The notes: generated by a model from the letters alone, not told the origin. Counted from the stretch's first letter, positions 8,523-15,693 are shown. The stretch: DNA of 20,342 nucleotides from PNAI01 sp964575715 (GCA_964575715.1 CAZNSG010000324.1:1-20342), one strand, 5' to 3'. Numbers and translations are program-made.

Positions 8523-8545
8523 GTCAAACATTGCCGCCGTTGGTA

Positions 8546-9049
8546 TTACTTGCCGGCGCCATTGCCGCTTTTGCGCCGCAGCCGCACCACGACATCGATG
8601 CGCGCGATCTCGTAGCCGTCGGGCGCGGCGGGCAGCTTGGTCACAATTGTCTCGGCGGTGGGAATGTCGAGGAGTTCGTGTTCGCTCTCGACGAAGAAGT
8701 GATGGTGCGCGGTGGTGTTGGTATCGAAGTAAGTCTTCGAGCCATCGACCGCGACTTGGCGGAGCAAGCCCGCTTCGGTGAACTGATGCAGCGTGTTGTA
8801 GATGGTCGCCAGCGATACCGGAACCTTGGCCCTGGTCGCTTCCTCGTAGAGCATTTCAGCGGTGAGGTGGCGGCCGCCCTTGGAAAACAGGATCCAGCCC
8901 AGCGCCATGCGCTGGCGCGTCGGGCGCAAGCCGACCGTGCGCAGCATGGTTTTTACGTCGTGCCACGGGCAGCCGTTGAGCCCGACATGGTTGGGTTCTG
9001 CCCCCGGCTCAATGGCGCTGGAAATCACTATGGCTTGCGGTCTGGGCAT
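8546..9049 (-). CDS. irr: Iron response regulator Irr (Fur superfamily)
   Basis: Irr is a heme-sensing transcription factor of rhizobia and relatives. It binds iron-control elements and adjusts heme synthesis, iron uptake and iron-using proteins. The 167-residue product has the N-terminal heme regulatory motif GCPWHD (Cys27-Pro28), as in Bradyrhizobium Irr, where heme binding triggers degradation. The winged-helix DNA-binding part covers about 33-100 (GLRPTRQRMALGWILF, HLTAEMLYEEATRAKVPVSLATIYNTL). The dimerisation part carries the histidine cluster AHHHFF (His115-117), the second heme-binding site of the family. The length is normal. The ATG at 9049 leaves a short leader behind the promoter at 9069-9077. 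The gene is divergent from fabA, as I recall from other Hyphomicrobiales, and converges on the TRAP genes. Confidence 0.93.
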   Translation of the reverse strand: MPRPQAIVISSAIEPGAEPNHVGLNGCPWHDVKTMLRTVGLRPTRQRMALGWILFSKGGRHLTAEMLYEEATRAKVPVSLATIYNTLHQFTEAGLLRQVAVDGSKTYFDTNTTAHHHFFVESEHELLDIPTAETIVTKLPAAPDGYEIARIDVVVRLRRKSGNGAGK

Positions 9050-9068
9050 TCGGCACTCGCATCTACAA

Positions 9069-9077
9069 ATTATAACA
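9069..9077 (-). promoter_or_regulatory. Extended -10 promoter element of irr
   Basis: On the minus strand the sequence reads TGTTATAAT: a perfect TATAAT (9074-9069) preceded by TGn. No good -35 hexamer is present at 16-18 bp, which fits an extended -10 promoter. The predicted transcription start, near 9062, leaves about 12 nt before the ATG. Confidence 0.55.
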
Positions 9078-9091
9078 ATTCCAGATTGTTA
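9073..9091. promoter_or_regulatory. 19-bp dyad overlapping the irr promoter, candidate operator
   Basis: TAACAAT (9073-9079) and ATTGTTA (9085-9091) are perfect inverted repeats with a 5-bp spacer. The dyad overlaps the irr extended -10 element and the space upstream of it, where a repressor would block polymerase. Its size fits a Fur-superfamily dimer site. The protein that binds it (Irr itself, Mur/Fur or another) cannot be told from sequence. Confidence 0.5.
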
Positions 9092-9273
9092 CGGACGTAA
9101 TCATACCCCGGTCAGGTCACAAGATGCAAATCTTTCGCAACAGATGGTCGCCGGGCCAATGCGGCCAACGAACAGTGAATCGGGCCTATTATTATTGAAC
9201 AGATGGCGTATATGATAATATGACTACGTCCTTCAAACGCGGCAATACATCACAGCGCGGGGTCGCATCTAAC

Positions 9274-9804
9274 ATGCAGGAGCGCCGCAATAATTTCGAA
9301 TTTGAGGATTTGCTCGCCTGCGGGCGCGGCGAGCTGTTTGCCGAAGGTCCGCAGTTGCCGCTGCCGCCCATGCTGATGTTCGACCGGATTTCGGAAATCG
9401 GTGAAATCGGCGGCGAATACGGCAAAGGTTTGGTGCGCGCGGTCCTCGAACTCAAGCCCGATCTGTGGTTTTTTCCTTGTCACTTCAAGGGCGATCCGGT
9501 GATGCCGGGTTGTCTTGGTCTCGATGCACTCTGGCAACTGCTCGGGTTCTTTCTGGGCTGGCTTGGAGCGCCGGGCAGGGGACGGGCGCTGGGCCTGGGT
9601 GAGGTGAAATTCTCGGGTCAGGTGCTGCCGACGGTCAAGAAAGTCGTGTACGGCATCGACATCAAGCGCGTGATGCGCTCCAAGCTTGTGCTCGGAGTTG
9701 CCGATGGCTGGCTGCAGGCCGATAATTCGGTGATCTACCGTGCCTCCGACCTCAAGGTCGGGCTGTTCCGTGACGTCGATGCGTTGCGGCCAAGCGCGGC
9801 CTAG
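9274..9804 (+). CDS. fabA: 3-hydroxydecanoyl-ACP dehydratase/isomerase FabA
   Basis: FabA dehydrates 3-hydroxydecanoyl-ACP and isomerises the trans-2 product to cis-3-decenoyl-ACP, the branch point of anaerobic unsaturated fatty acid synthesis. Starting at ATG 9274 gives 176 residues (MQERRNNFEFEDLLACGRGE). This places the catalytic residues at His70 (WFFPCHFKGDPVMPGC) and Asp84 (LGLDALWQ), the same numbers as E. coli FabA. The frame is open from an ATG at 9220. That start would add 18 residues that do not resemble the family, and its ATG lies in a TATGATAAT-like AT-rich tract (9211-9219) that may be promoter. Other conserved blocks are LPLPPMLMFDRI, GRALGLGEVKFSGQVLP and RVMRSKLVLGVADG. It heads the fabA-fabB-fabI row and is divergent from irr. 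Confidence 0.95.
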   Translation: MQERRNNFEFEDLLACGRGELFAEGPQLPLPPMLMFDRISEIGEIGGEYGKGLVRAVLELKPDLWFFPCHFKGDPVMPGCLGLDALWQLLGFFLGWLGAPGRGRALGLGEVKFSGQVLPTVKKVVYGIDIKRVMRSKLVLGVADGWLQADNSVIYRASDLKVGLFRDVDALRPSAA

Positions 9805-9832
9805 CGCGCTATCTCATCAGGTTTGATCCGAG

Positions 9833-9848
9833 TGGCATCCGAATGCCA
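9833..9848. other. Small hairpin between fabA and fabB
   Basis: TGGCAT (9833-9838) and ATGCCA (9843-9848) form a perfect 6-bp inverted repeat with loop CCGA in the 159-bp fabA-fabB gap. There is no T-run. It may be an mRNA hairpin or chance. Confidence 0.3.
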
Positions 9849-9963
9849 TTCGCGGGTGAGCCACAGCCCAGGGTAAGGTCTTGCGGGATTGCATTGACCG
9901 GGCCAAATGTGGCCTAGCAAGATTGCGCAGGATCAGGGCGCGGCAAATGCGGACGAGGCGGGC

Positions 9964-11181
9964 ATGAGGCGGGTCGTCGTTACCGGGATGGGTATTGTCT
10001 CATCCGTCGGCAACAATACCCAGGAGGTGCTGGCGAGCCTGCGTGAGGCGAAGTCCGGTATCGTGCGTGCCGAGAAATATGCCGAGCTCGGCTTCCGTTC
10101 TCAGGTGCATGGCGCTCCCACGCTCAATCCAGAAGAGTCGGTCGACCGGCGCGCCATGCGTTTCCTTGGCGGCGGCGCGGCTTGGAATCATGTCGCCATG
10201 GAACAGGCGATCCGCGATGCCGGACTCGAGCAGAACGAAGTCTCCAACGAACGCAGCGGGATCATCATGGGTTCCGGCGGGCCGTCTTGTCGCGCCATCA
10301 TCGAGGCGGCCGATACCGCGCGCAGCAAGGGACCCAAGCGCGTTGGACCGTTTGCGGTGCCCAAGGCGATGTCGTCGACCGCATCGGCCACGCTCTCCAC
10401 CTGGTTCAAGATCAAGGGCGTCAACTATTCGATCTCGTCGGCTTGCGCCACGTCTAACCATTGCATCGGCAACGCGGCGGAAACGATCCAATACGGCAAG
10501 CAGGATCTGATCTTCGCCGGTGGTTGCGAGGAGCTCGACTGGTCGCTCTCGGTGCTGTTCGACGCCATGGGCGCGATGTCGTCGGGCTACAATCAGACGC
10601 CGGACAGGGCATCGCGCGCCTACGACGCCGACCGCGATGGTTTTGTCATTGCCGGCGGCGCGGGCGTGCTGGTGCTGGAAGAGCTTGAGCATGCCAAGGC
10701 GCGCGGCGCGAAAATCTATGCCGAGGTGGCAGGCTACGGCGTGACCTCCGACGGTCACGACATGGTGGCGCCGTCGGGCGAAGGCGCGGTGCGTTGCATG
10801 AAGATGGCGCTGGCGAATGTGAAGGTGCCGGTCGACTACATCAATCCGCACGCCACCTCCACGCCGATTGGCGACATCAAGGAAATCGAGGCGATCCGCG
10901 AAGTGTTCGGCGGCAAGTGTCCGCCGATCTCGGCAACAAAGTCGCTGACCGGCCATTCGCTCGGCGCAGCTGGCGCGCAGGAGGCGATCTATTCGCTCCT
11001 GATGATGAACAACGGCTTTATCTGCGAGAGCGCCAATATCGAAAATCTCGATCCGGCGTTCGCCGACATGCCGATCGTGCGGGAGCGCCGCGATAACGTG
11101 AAACTTGGCTGCGTGTTGTCGAACTCGTTTGGTTTCGGCGGTACCAACGCTTCGATCGTGTTAAAGCACGTCGATGCGTGA
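9964..11181 (+). CDS. fabB: 3-oxoacyl-ACP synthase I FabB
   Basis: FabB condenses malonyl-ACP with acyl-ACP and is the enzyme that elongates the cis-3-decenoyl-ACP made by FabA, committing it to unsaturated chains. ATG 9964 follows a GACGAGG purine stretch and gives 405 residues (MRRVVVTGMGIVSSVG), matching E. coli FabB in length. An upstream ATG at 9907 would add 19 unlike residues. The thiolase-fold catalytic set is complete: nucleophile Cys161 in SSACATSNHCIG, His296 in NPHATSTPIGD, Lys326 and His331 in ATKSLTGHSLGAAG. FabB-type glycine-rich stretches (FGFGGTNASIVLK) close the protein. It is probably transcribed with fabA. Confidence 0.96.
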   Translation: MRRVVVTGMGIVSSVGNNTQEVLASLREAKSGIVRAEKYAELGFRSQVHGAPTLNPEESVDRRAMRFLGGGAAWNHVAMEQAIRDAGLEQNEVSNERSGIIMGSGGPSCRAIIEAADTARSKGPKRVGPFAVPKAMSSTASATLSTWFKIKGVNYSISSACATSNHCIGNAAETIQYGKQDLIFAGGCEELDWSLSVLFDAMGAMSSGYNQTPDRASRAYDADRDGFVIAGGAGVLVLEELEHAKARGAKIYAEVAGYGVTSDGHDMVAPSGEGAVRCMKMALANVKVPVDYINPHATSTPIGDIKEIEAIREVFGGKCPPISATKSLTGHSLGAAGAQEAIYSLLMMNNGFICESANIENLDPAFADMPIVRERRDNVKLGCVLSNSFGFGGTNASIVLKHVDA

Positions 11182-11221
11182 TGCGCTTGCAGACGTCGCT
11201 CCTTCATGGCCGGGCTTGTTA

Positions 11222-11353
11222 CCGCAGGTCGGGTATACCCGACCTGCGGAATCTTATAGTGCGGAACTCGGGCAGGCCCGAGTTCCGATACAAGTCGGGT
11301 TTACCCGACTTGCGGAAACTTATAGTCCGGAACTCGGGTGGGCCCGAGTTCCG
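11222..11353. repeat. Two tandem A/B palindrome units (66-bp period) between fabB and fabI
   Basis: Unit 1 has A arms CCGCAGGTCGGGTA (11222-11235) and TACCCGACCTGCGG (11236-11249) with no loop. Its B arms are CGGAACTCGGGC (11262-11273) and GCCCGAGTTCCG (11276-11287). Unit 2 has A arms CAAGTCGGGT (11291-11300) and ACCCGACTTG (11303-11312), and B arms CGGAACTCGGG (11328-11338) and CCCGAGTTCCG (11343-11353). Both A and both B centres are 66 bp apart. The linkers share CTTATAGT. Unlike the other loci, no CCTCAGGATGAGG-type outer ends are seen. Confidence 0.9.
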
Positions 11354-11417
11354 ATGCTATCCACGTCTTTAATGCAGCCTCACCGATGATCGTAAATGGC
11401 CGGCAAGAAAGCCGGGC

Positions 11418-12290
11418 ATGACGCATCAGAATTGGATCCCTCACATGCCGGAACTGATGCAGGGCAAACGCGGGCTGGTCATGGGGGTCGCGAACGACCA
11501 CTCGATCGCCTGGGGGATTGCAAAGACGCTGGCCGCGCACGGGGCGGGGCTCGCCTTCACCTACCAGGGCGAGGCGCTCGGCAAGCGCGTCAAGCCGCTC
11601 GCGCAATCGGTCGGCTCCGATATGGTGTTGCCGTGCGATGTGGAGGATATCGGCTCGGTCGATGCGGTATTTGCGGCGGTTGCAAAAAAATGGGGCACGC
11701 TTGACTTTCTCGTGCACGCCATCGGCTTCTCCGACAAGAACGAACTGCGCGGACGCTACGCCGACACCACGCGCGAGAATTTTATCCGCACCATGGTGAT
11801 TTCCTGCTTCTCGTTCACGGAAGCGGCCAGGCGCGCGGCCGCGCTCATGCCCAATGGCGGCGCCATGGTGACGCTCACCTACAACGGCGGCCTGCGGGCG
11901 ATGCCGAACTACAATGCCATGGGCCTGGCCAAAGCCGCGCTGGAGGCTTCCGTGCGCTATCTCGCGGTCGATTTCGGCGCGCAGAAGGTTCGCGTCAATG
12001 CCATATCGGCCGGACCGATCCGAACATTGGCGGGCGCGGGCATCACCGACGCGCGGCTGATGTTCGCCTTCCAGCAGAAGCATGCGCCGCTCGGGCGGGG
12101 TGTGACGCTGGAGGAACTCGGCGGTGCCGGCCTGTATCTGCTCTCGGAGCTCTCGACCGGCGTCACCGGCGATATCCATTTCGTTGATTCAGGCTACAAC
12201 GTCATCGCCATGCCGCAGCCTGATATGCTCAAGGCAGCGGAAGACAACGAGGCCACGGCTGAGGCGCGAGCCGCCAAGGACGTCGTGTAA
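11418..12290 (+). CDS. fabI: Enoyl-ACP reductase (NADH) FabI
   Basis: FabI reduces trans-2-enoyl-ACP in the last step of each fatty-acid elongation cycle; the family is the target of triclosan and isoniazid-type inhibitors. The 290-residue short-chain-dehydrogenase-fold protein has the FabI cofactor motif GVANDHSIAWGIAK (23-36), CDVED (73-77), VHAIGFSDKNEL (99-110) and the catalytic Tyr155, Tyr165 and Lys172 (TYNGGLR, PNYNAMGLAKA). The residue after Tyr155 is Asn, where the family usually has Leu or Gly. The C-terminus (GDIHFVDSGYN) is typical, then a charged tail. The start is taken as ATG 11418. ATG 11445, nine codons in and just before the MQGKRGL block, is also possible because neither has a strong ribosome binding site. 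It lies 236 bp after fabB with the repeat units between. Confidence 0.93.
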   Translation: MTHQNWIPHMPELMQGKRGLVMGVANDHSIAWGIAKTLAAHGAGLAFTYQGEALGKRVKPLAQSVGSDMVLPCDVEDIGSVDAVFAAVAKKWGTLDFLVHAIGFSDKNELRGRYADTTRENFIRTMVISCFSFTEAARRAAALMPNGGAMVTLTYNGGLRAMPNYNAMGLAKAALEASVRYLAVDFGAQKVRVNAISAGPIRTLAGAGITDARLMFAFQQKHAPLGRGVTLEELGGAGLYLLSELSTGVTGDIHFVDSGYNVIAMPQPDMLKAAEDNEATAEARAAKDVV

Positions 12291-12300
12291 TAGGTACGCG

Positions 12301-12462
12301 ATGGGCGATCCGCTGTTTCACGACGAGAATCGCCACCGGCAAATGGCTGCCGATCCGCAGATCATGGCCAAGGCCGCGCGCTTGCAATGGATCAAGATGG
12401 CCACGGGACTTGCCGCGCTGGCGCTGATTGCGGCAATTTGGCTGGTGTGGCGCTTAGGGTAG
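12301..12462 (+). CDS. Small single-pass membrane protein (53 aa), unknown function
   Basis: The ATG 10 bp after the fabI stop opens a 53-residue frame with a charged first half (MGDPLFHDENRHRQMAADPQ) and one hydrophobic segment near the C-terminus (about residues 34-50, MATGLAALALIAAIWLVW) ending RLG. The layout suggests an inner-membrane anchor with its N-terminus in the cytoplasm. I do not recognise a family. The tight spacing to fabI, and to the oxidoreductase 25 bp downstream, suggests a shared transcript. The ribosome binding site is poor, so expression depends partly on that context. Confidence 0.55.
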   Translation: MGDPLFHDENRHRQMAADPQIMAKAARLQWIKMATGLAALALIAAIWLVWRLG

Positions 12463-12487
12463 ATTTGGTGCGCGGGGGCTTAAAACC

Positions 12488-14116
12488 ATGCCGGCGGCGC
12501 TGGAGCGCAATTACGACGGAATCATCATCGGCGCGGGCCATCATGGCCTGGTGCTGGGTTCGTATCTCGCCAGATGCGGACTTGAAATCTTGCTGGTCGA
12601 TCGCCGGCTGCAATACGGCGGCGGTCTTTCGACGCAAGAGGTGACGGCGCCGGGCTTCTATCACAACCTGCATTCGATCAATCATTTTCACATCAGCGAG
12701 ACGCCGTGGTTCAAGGATCTCGGGCTCGCCGATCGTGTGGGCTACATCACGCCGCGCTACGAATTCGGCCAGCCGCATCTCGACGGCAGCGCGCTGGTGT
12801 TCGGCCGCGATCTGGAAGAAACGCTCGCCAATGTGGCGCGGTTTTCCCAGAAGGACGCGGCGACCTTCCGCGACTGGAATCGCAAGGCCGAGGAAATCAC
12901 GCGCCGCGTTTTTCTGCCCGAGCGCTACGCCGAGCCGCTGCCGCAGGCGGAGCGCGAGGCCTTGCTCGCGCGCAGCGCGATCGGGCGGGATTTCCTGGCG
13001 ATGACGCGCCGGCAGCCGTTCGACGTGGTGCGCGAGTTGTTCGAGAACGAGCATGTGCAGCTGCTGTTTTTGTTCAAAGTCTCGCTGTTCGGCACCTGGC
13101 TGGTCGATACATTGTCAAAGACCAGCCCGATGGGTTCGGTGATCCGCGCCTTCGATCTGCAGAGCGGCTATCAGCTTTGTCAGGGCGGCTCGTTCAATCT
13201 CGCGCGCGGGCTGATGGAGACGTTCATTCGTGCGGGCGGCACGTTCGCGCCGCAGGCCGCGATCGACCGCATTGTGCTCGAAGGCGGAAAGGCCACGGGC
13301 ATTGCGCTGTCCGATGGCCGTAACGTGCGCGCGCGGCAGTTCGTGGCGAGCACGCTCGATGTGCACCAGACGTTCGAGACCTACATCGGCCGCGCGCAAT
13401 TGCCCGCGGCGTTCGTACAAAAGCTCGACAAATTCCAGTACACCAGCTGGTCGATCTTCGGCCTGCACCTGGCCTTGCATGAGCCGGTGCGCTTTAGCGC
13501 CGAGCGATTCGATCCGAACATCCATCGCACGCTGAAATGGAGTCTGGGCGCGGAAACGATGGATGACCTGCTGGCGGCGCACAAGGACGTGACTGCCGGC
13601 AGGGTGCCGAAGATCGTGCAATTCGGCTCTGGCCCTTTAAGCGTACTCGATCCCACGCAGGCGCCGCCCGGCAAGCACACGAGCTATGCCTGGCATGTGA
13701 TGCCGCTCGATCCCGACATCGGCGGCCGTGACTATGAATCGTTCAAGCGGGAATTCGCCGAGCAGATGCTTGAGACCTGGGCGCGCTACGCGCCCAACAT
13801 GACGCGCAAGAACATCATCGGCCAATATATCTATACGGGGAGGGAATACGCGGCCACATTTCCGCAGATGCGCGGCGGGGATATTTTCATGGGGGCGTTC
13901 AACGCCGAGCAGGTGATGTATAACCACTTTGGCTATCGCACGCCGATCGAGCGATTATATATGGCCGGTTCGCCGACGCATCCGGGCGGCGCGATCTCAG
14001 GCGGCGGCGGCTATATCAGCGCCGGCATCATCGCGCGCGATCTGGGCCTCAAATTGTGGTGGAAGCCGTGGGACGCGGCGGAGGCGCTTGGCGCCGTGGC
14101 GCAAGCTGCGGCGTAA
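12488..14116 (+). CDS. FAD-dependent oxidoreductase, phytoene desaturase (CrtI)-like
   Basis: This 542-residue protein has an N-terminal FAD-binding dinucleotide motif, YDGIIIGAGHHGLVLGSYLA with GAGHHG at 15-20, then VDRRLQYGGGLSTQE, as in CrtI/PYROXD2-type amine-oxidase-fold flavoproteins. The C-terminal flavin-contacting motif, RLYMAGSPTHPGGAISGGGG, lies near residues 490-510. Family members desaturate or isomerise polyenes and other lipids, but the substrate here is unknown and no carotenoid genes are in view. GGGGG lies about 10 nt before the ATG. The gene follows fabI and the small membrane protein closely, so a role with membrane lipids is a reasonable guess (inference). A composite repeat element follows its stop. 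Confidence 0.8.
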   Translation: MPAALERNYDGIIIGAGHHGLVLGSYLARCGLEILLVDRRLQYGGGLSTQEVTAPGFYHNLHSINHFHISETPWFKDLGLADRVGYITPRYEFGQPHLDGSALVFGRDLEETLANVARFSQKDAATFRDWNRKAEEITRRVFLPERYAEPLPQAEREALLARSAIGRDFLAMTRRQPFDVVRELFENEHVQLLFLFKVSLFGTWLVDTLSKTSPMGSVIRAFDLQSGYQLCQGGSFNLARGLMETFIRAGGTFAPQAAIDRIVLEGGKATGIALSDGRNVRARQFVASTLDVHQTFETYIGRAQLPAAFVQKLDKFQYTSWSIFGLHLALHEPVRFSAERFDPNIHRTLKWSLGAETMDDLLAAHKDVTAGRVPKIVQFGSGPLSVLDPTQAPPGKHTSYAWHVMPLDPDIGGRDYESFKREFAEQMLETWARYAPNMTRKNIIGQYIYTGREYAATFPQMRGGDIFMGAFNAEQVMYNHFGYRTPIERLYMAGSPTHPGGAISGGGGYISAGIIARDLGLKLWWKPWDAAEALGAVAQAAA

Positions 14117-14138
14117 GAAAACCTCCGCACTTTCTCGG

Positions 14139-14463
14139 CCTCATGCTGAGGAGCATCGCCATAGCAGGCGCAGCCTGCGTACACTTGGCTGCGATGCGAT
14201 GCGTCTCGAAGCATCGCAAGTCGGCTATAGCCGACTTGCGCACTCAAATATGCCGATCTCGGGTAAACCCGAGATCGGTGGCCGCCTCATCCTTCCCGCC
14301 TCCGCTCGCTGCGCGAGCTACGGCGGGTTTGAATACGCCGAAGCGCGTGAGCGCGAAGGCGGACGAGACGGCTGCCACGCAAGTCGGCTATAGCCGACTT
14401 GCGCATTTAATAGTGCCGATCTCGGGTTAACCCGAGATCGGTGGCGGTCTCCTCAGGATGAGG
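14139..14463. repeat. Composite palindromic element with two A/B palindrome units, between convergent genes
   Basis: The ends are CCTCATGCTGAGG (14139-14151) and CCTCAGGATGAGG (14451-14463), inverted with one mismatch. Unit 1 has A arms CGCAAGTCGGCTA (14215-14227) and TAGCCGACTTGCG (14228-14240), and B arms CCGATCTCGGGT (14253-14264) and ACCCGAGATCGG (14267-14278). Unit 2 has A at 14378-14403 with the same arms as unit 1, and B arms CCGATCTCGGGTT (14416-14428) and AACCCGAGATCGG (14429-14441). The units are separated by about 100 bp of further short inverted repeats. The element fills nearly all of the 376-bp gap between the convergent oxidoreductase and Crp/Fnr genes; no gene is seen in it. 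Confidence 0.88.
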
Positions 14464-14492
14464 CGGGTCGAGGTTGGCGCGTGGATGCTTTG

Positions 14493-15170
14493 CTACAGCG
14501 CGCTGTCGTGATCGAGCTTGGCCTTGTTCTCCAGACAGTAATAGCCCGACAGCCGGCTGATGAGCTTGAGACGAATCCAGTCGTTGAGGATCCGGCTGAC
14601 ATTTTCGCGCGCGATTCCAGCCATCGCGGCGACGTCGCTCTGGCTGACCTTCTGGCGGATCAGGATGCGTCCGCCGCCGACGTCCTGACCGAATGCTTCC
14701 GACAGATCGAGCAGCGCCCGCGCCACGCGTCCCTTGAGCGGGAGAAAGCTTGCGGCCGCGACGACGACGTCGGCGCCACGCAGCCGCGAGGCGAGCAGCG
14801 TCACCAGATGTTTATAGACTTCCGGGTTCGCTTCGGCGAAGGCTTGGAACGCCGCGCGACTGACGAAGCTCAATTCGGAATCCCGCACTGCTGCCACCGA
14901 GGCGGAACGCGTTAGGCCGTCGATGGTCGAAAGCTCGCCGACAATGGCGCCAGGACCGATAATAGCCAGGATACGCTCCGCGCCCGACGGTGCGATGATG
15001 CTCACCTTGAGCAAACCCAGCACGACTCGATAGCAGCCGTCGGGGGGATCGCCGGCGAGAAACAGCACTTCGTTAGCGGCGAGTCGCGTCGGCTTGGCGT
15101 TCGCAAATAGCCGCGCCGACAGGCTTTCGGGGAAGACCGAGAGCAGATTGGCGCGTGCGGGACCAGGCAT
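14493..15170 (-). CDS. Crp/Fnr family transcriptional regulator
   Basis: The ATG at 15170 gives 225 residues, the usual length; the frame is open for 31 more codons upstream, but that part is unlike the family. Residues about 18-115 form the cyclic-nucleotide-binding beta-barrel. The phosphate-binding cassette PGAIVGELSTIDGLTRSASV (73-92) keeps the Glu (79) and Arg (88) that contact cyclic nucleotide in CRP. Residues about 145-215 are the winged helix-turn-helix (VSQSDVAAMAGIARENVSRI, 175-194). The N-terminal cysteine cluster of an FNR iron-sulfur sensor is absent. I infer a cAMP-type ligand rather than oxygen sensing. It lies downstream of the DUF1127-like gene on the same strand. Its targets are not visible here. 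Confidence 0.88.
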   Translation of the reverse strand: MPGPARANLLSVFPESLSARLFANAKPTRLAANEVLFLAGDPPDGCYRVVLGLLKVSIIAPSGAERILAIIGPGAIVGELSTIDGLTRSASVAAVRDSELSFVSRAAFQAFAEANPEVYKHLVTLLASRLRGADVVVAAASFLPLKGRVARALLDLSEAFGQDVGGGRILIRQKVSQSDVAAMAGIARENVSRILNDWIRLKLISRLSGYYCLENKAKLDHDSAL

Positions 15171-15302
15171 TGTCGCGGCCACCCCGGAAAAATTCCGTGG
15201 CGCGACGATAGCGCAAAAGCGGGTCGGCCAATGGCAAAAAATTCCGTCCGGGGCGGGGGCCACGGACGGGAAGGAGCGACGGTTGGGATGAGGAACTTTA
15301 AG

Positions 15303-15548
15303 TCAAACTCCGCAGTGCGGGTCGGTCAGGGCGGCACGCGCGATGTCTGGGCGGGTGAGGCCGAGTTGGGCCAGCTCAGAGGTGGATTTGCGGGACAGCG
15401 CGTTGTAGCGGGCCGCGAGCTCGCGACCCTCACGCGCGCCGGCGCAGAAGTTCGCACAGGCGGCATTCACGGCCGAGAAAAAAGAGTTGAAACGAGTGGT
15501 GGCGGTTTGGGTGGTGGCGGTTTGGGCGGTGAAGGTGATCGCGGTCAT
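15303..15548 (-). CDS. Small DUF1127-like protein (81 aa)
   Basis: ATG 15548 follows a strong ribosome binding site (AAGGGGACAG on the minus strand, about 6 nt before the start) and encodes 81 residues. The first 20 are Thr/Ala-rich (MTAITFTAQTATTQTATTRF). The C-terminal part, ARYNALSRKSTSELAQLGLT followed by RPDIARAAL, resembles the short Arg-rich DUF1127/YjiS motif (L..LSD..LADIGLTR.DI). DUF1127 proteins of alphaproteobacteria are small and have been tied to RNA binding and to phosphate and carbon metabolism; none of that is shown here. The resemblance is by eye and moderate. A leader hairpin sits at 15573-15588. The Crp/Fnr gene begins 133 bp downstream. Confidence 0.65.
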   Translation of the reverse strand: MTAITFTAQTATTQTATTRFNSFFSAVNAACANFCAGAREGRELAARYNALSRKSTSELAQLGLTRPDIARAALTDPHCGV

Positions 15549-15572
15549 TGTCTGTCCCCTTGGTGCGTTCTC

Positions 15573-15588
15573 AGAGCGCAATCGCTCT
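15573..15588 (-). promoter_or_regulatory. Leader hairpin upstream of the DUF1127-like gene
   Basis: AGAGCG (15573-15578) and CGCTCT (15583-15588) form a perfect 6-bp stem with a 4-nt loop, ending about 25 nt before the start codon. It could act on translation or mRNA stability; no function is shown. Confidence 0.35.
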
Positions 15589-15642
15589 TGCATTGTCGAT
15601 AAGTTACGCACGATTGGGAATTCGCGATGTGCTGGCCATCAC

Positions 15643-15667
15643 AAAAAAGCGGATTCTGATGATCCGC
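15643..15667 (-). terminator. Second Rho-independent terminator downstream of pnp
   Basis: On the minus strand GCGGAT (15667-15662) and ATCCGC (15654-15649) form a 6-bp stem with a 7-nt loop, followed directly by TTTTTT (15648-15643). Between this and the first terminator lies another weak hairpin, ATAAGA (15669-15674) with TCTTAT (15682-15687). Confidence 0.7.
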
Positions 15668-15693
15668 CATAAGACTTTGATTCTTATCGGTTA

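Noticed and set aside
8228..8527. A 99-codon minus-strand open frame over the 8310-8522 repeat
   Set aside because: Its product is made almost wholly of repeat sequence, there is no ribosome binding site, and the palindromes keep several frames open by chance.
11174..11389. Short plus-strand frames through the fabB-fabI repeats (peptides such as QVGYTRPAESYSAELG)
   Set aside because: Open only because the tandem palindromes lack stops. No start signal was seen. They are useful for comparison with the TruB insert but not called as genes.
8310..14463. CRISPR array
   Set aside because: Repeat units are paired palindromes at irregular, kilobase-scale intervals with no regular spacers and no cas genes.
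15171..15263. 31-codon N-terminal extension of the Crp/Fnr gene
   Set aside because: The upstream residues do not resemble the family, and the ATG at 15170 gives the normal 225-residue length.
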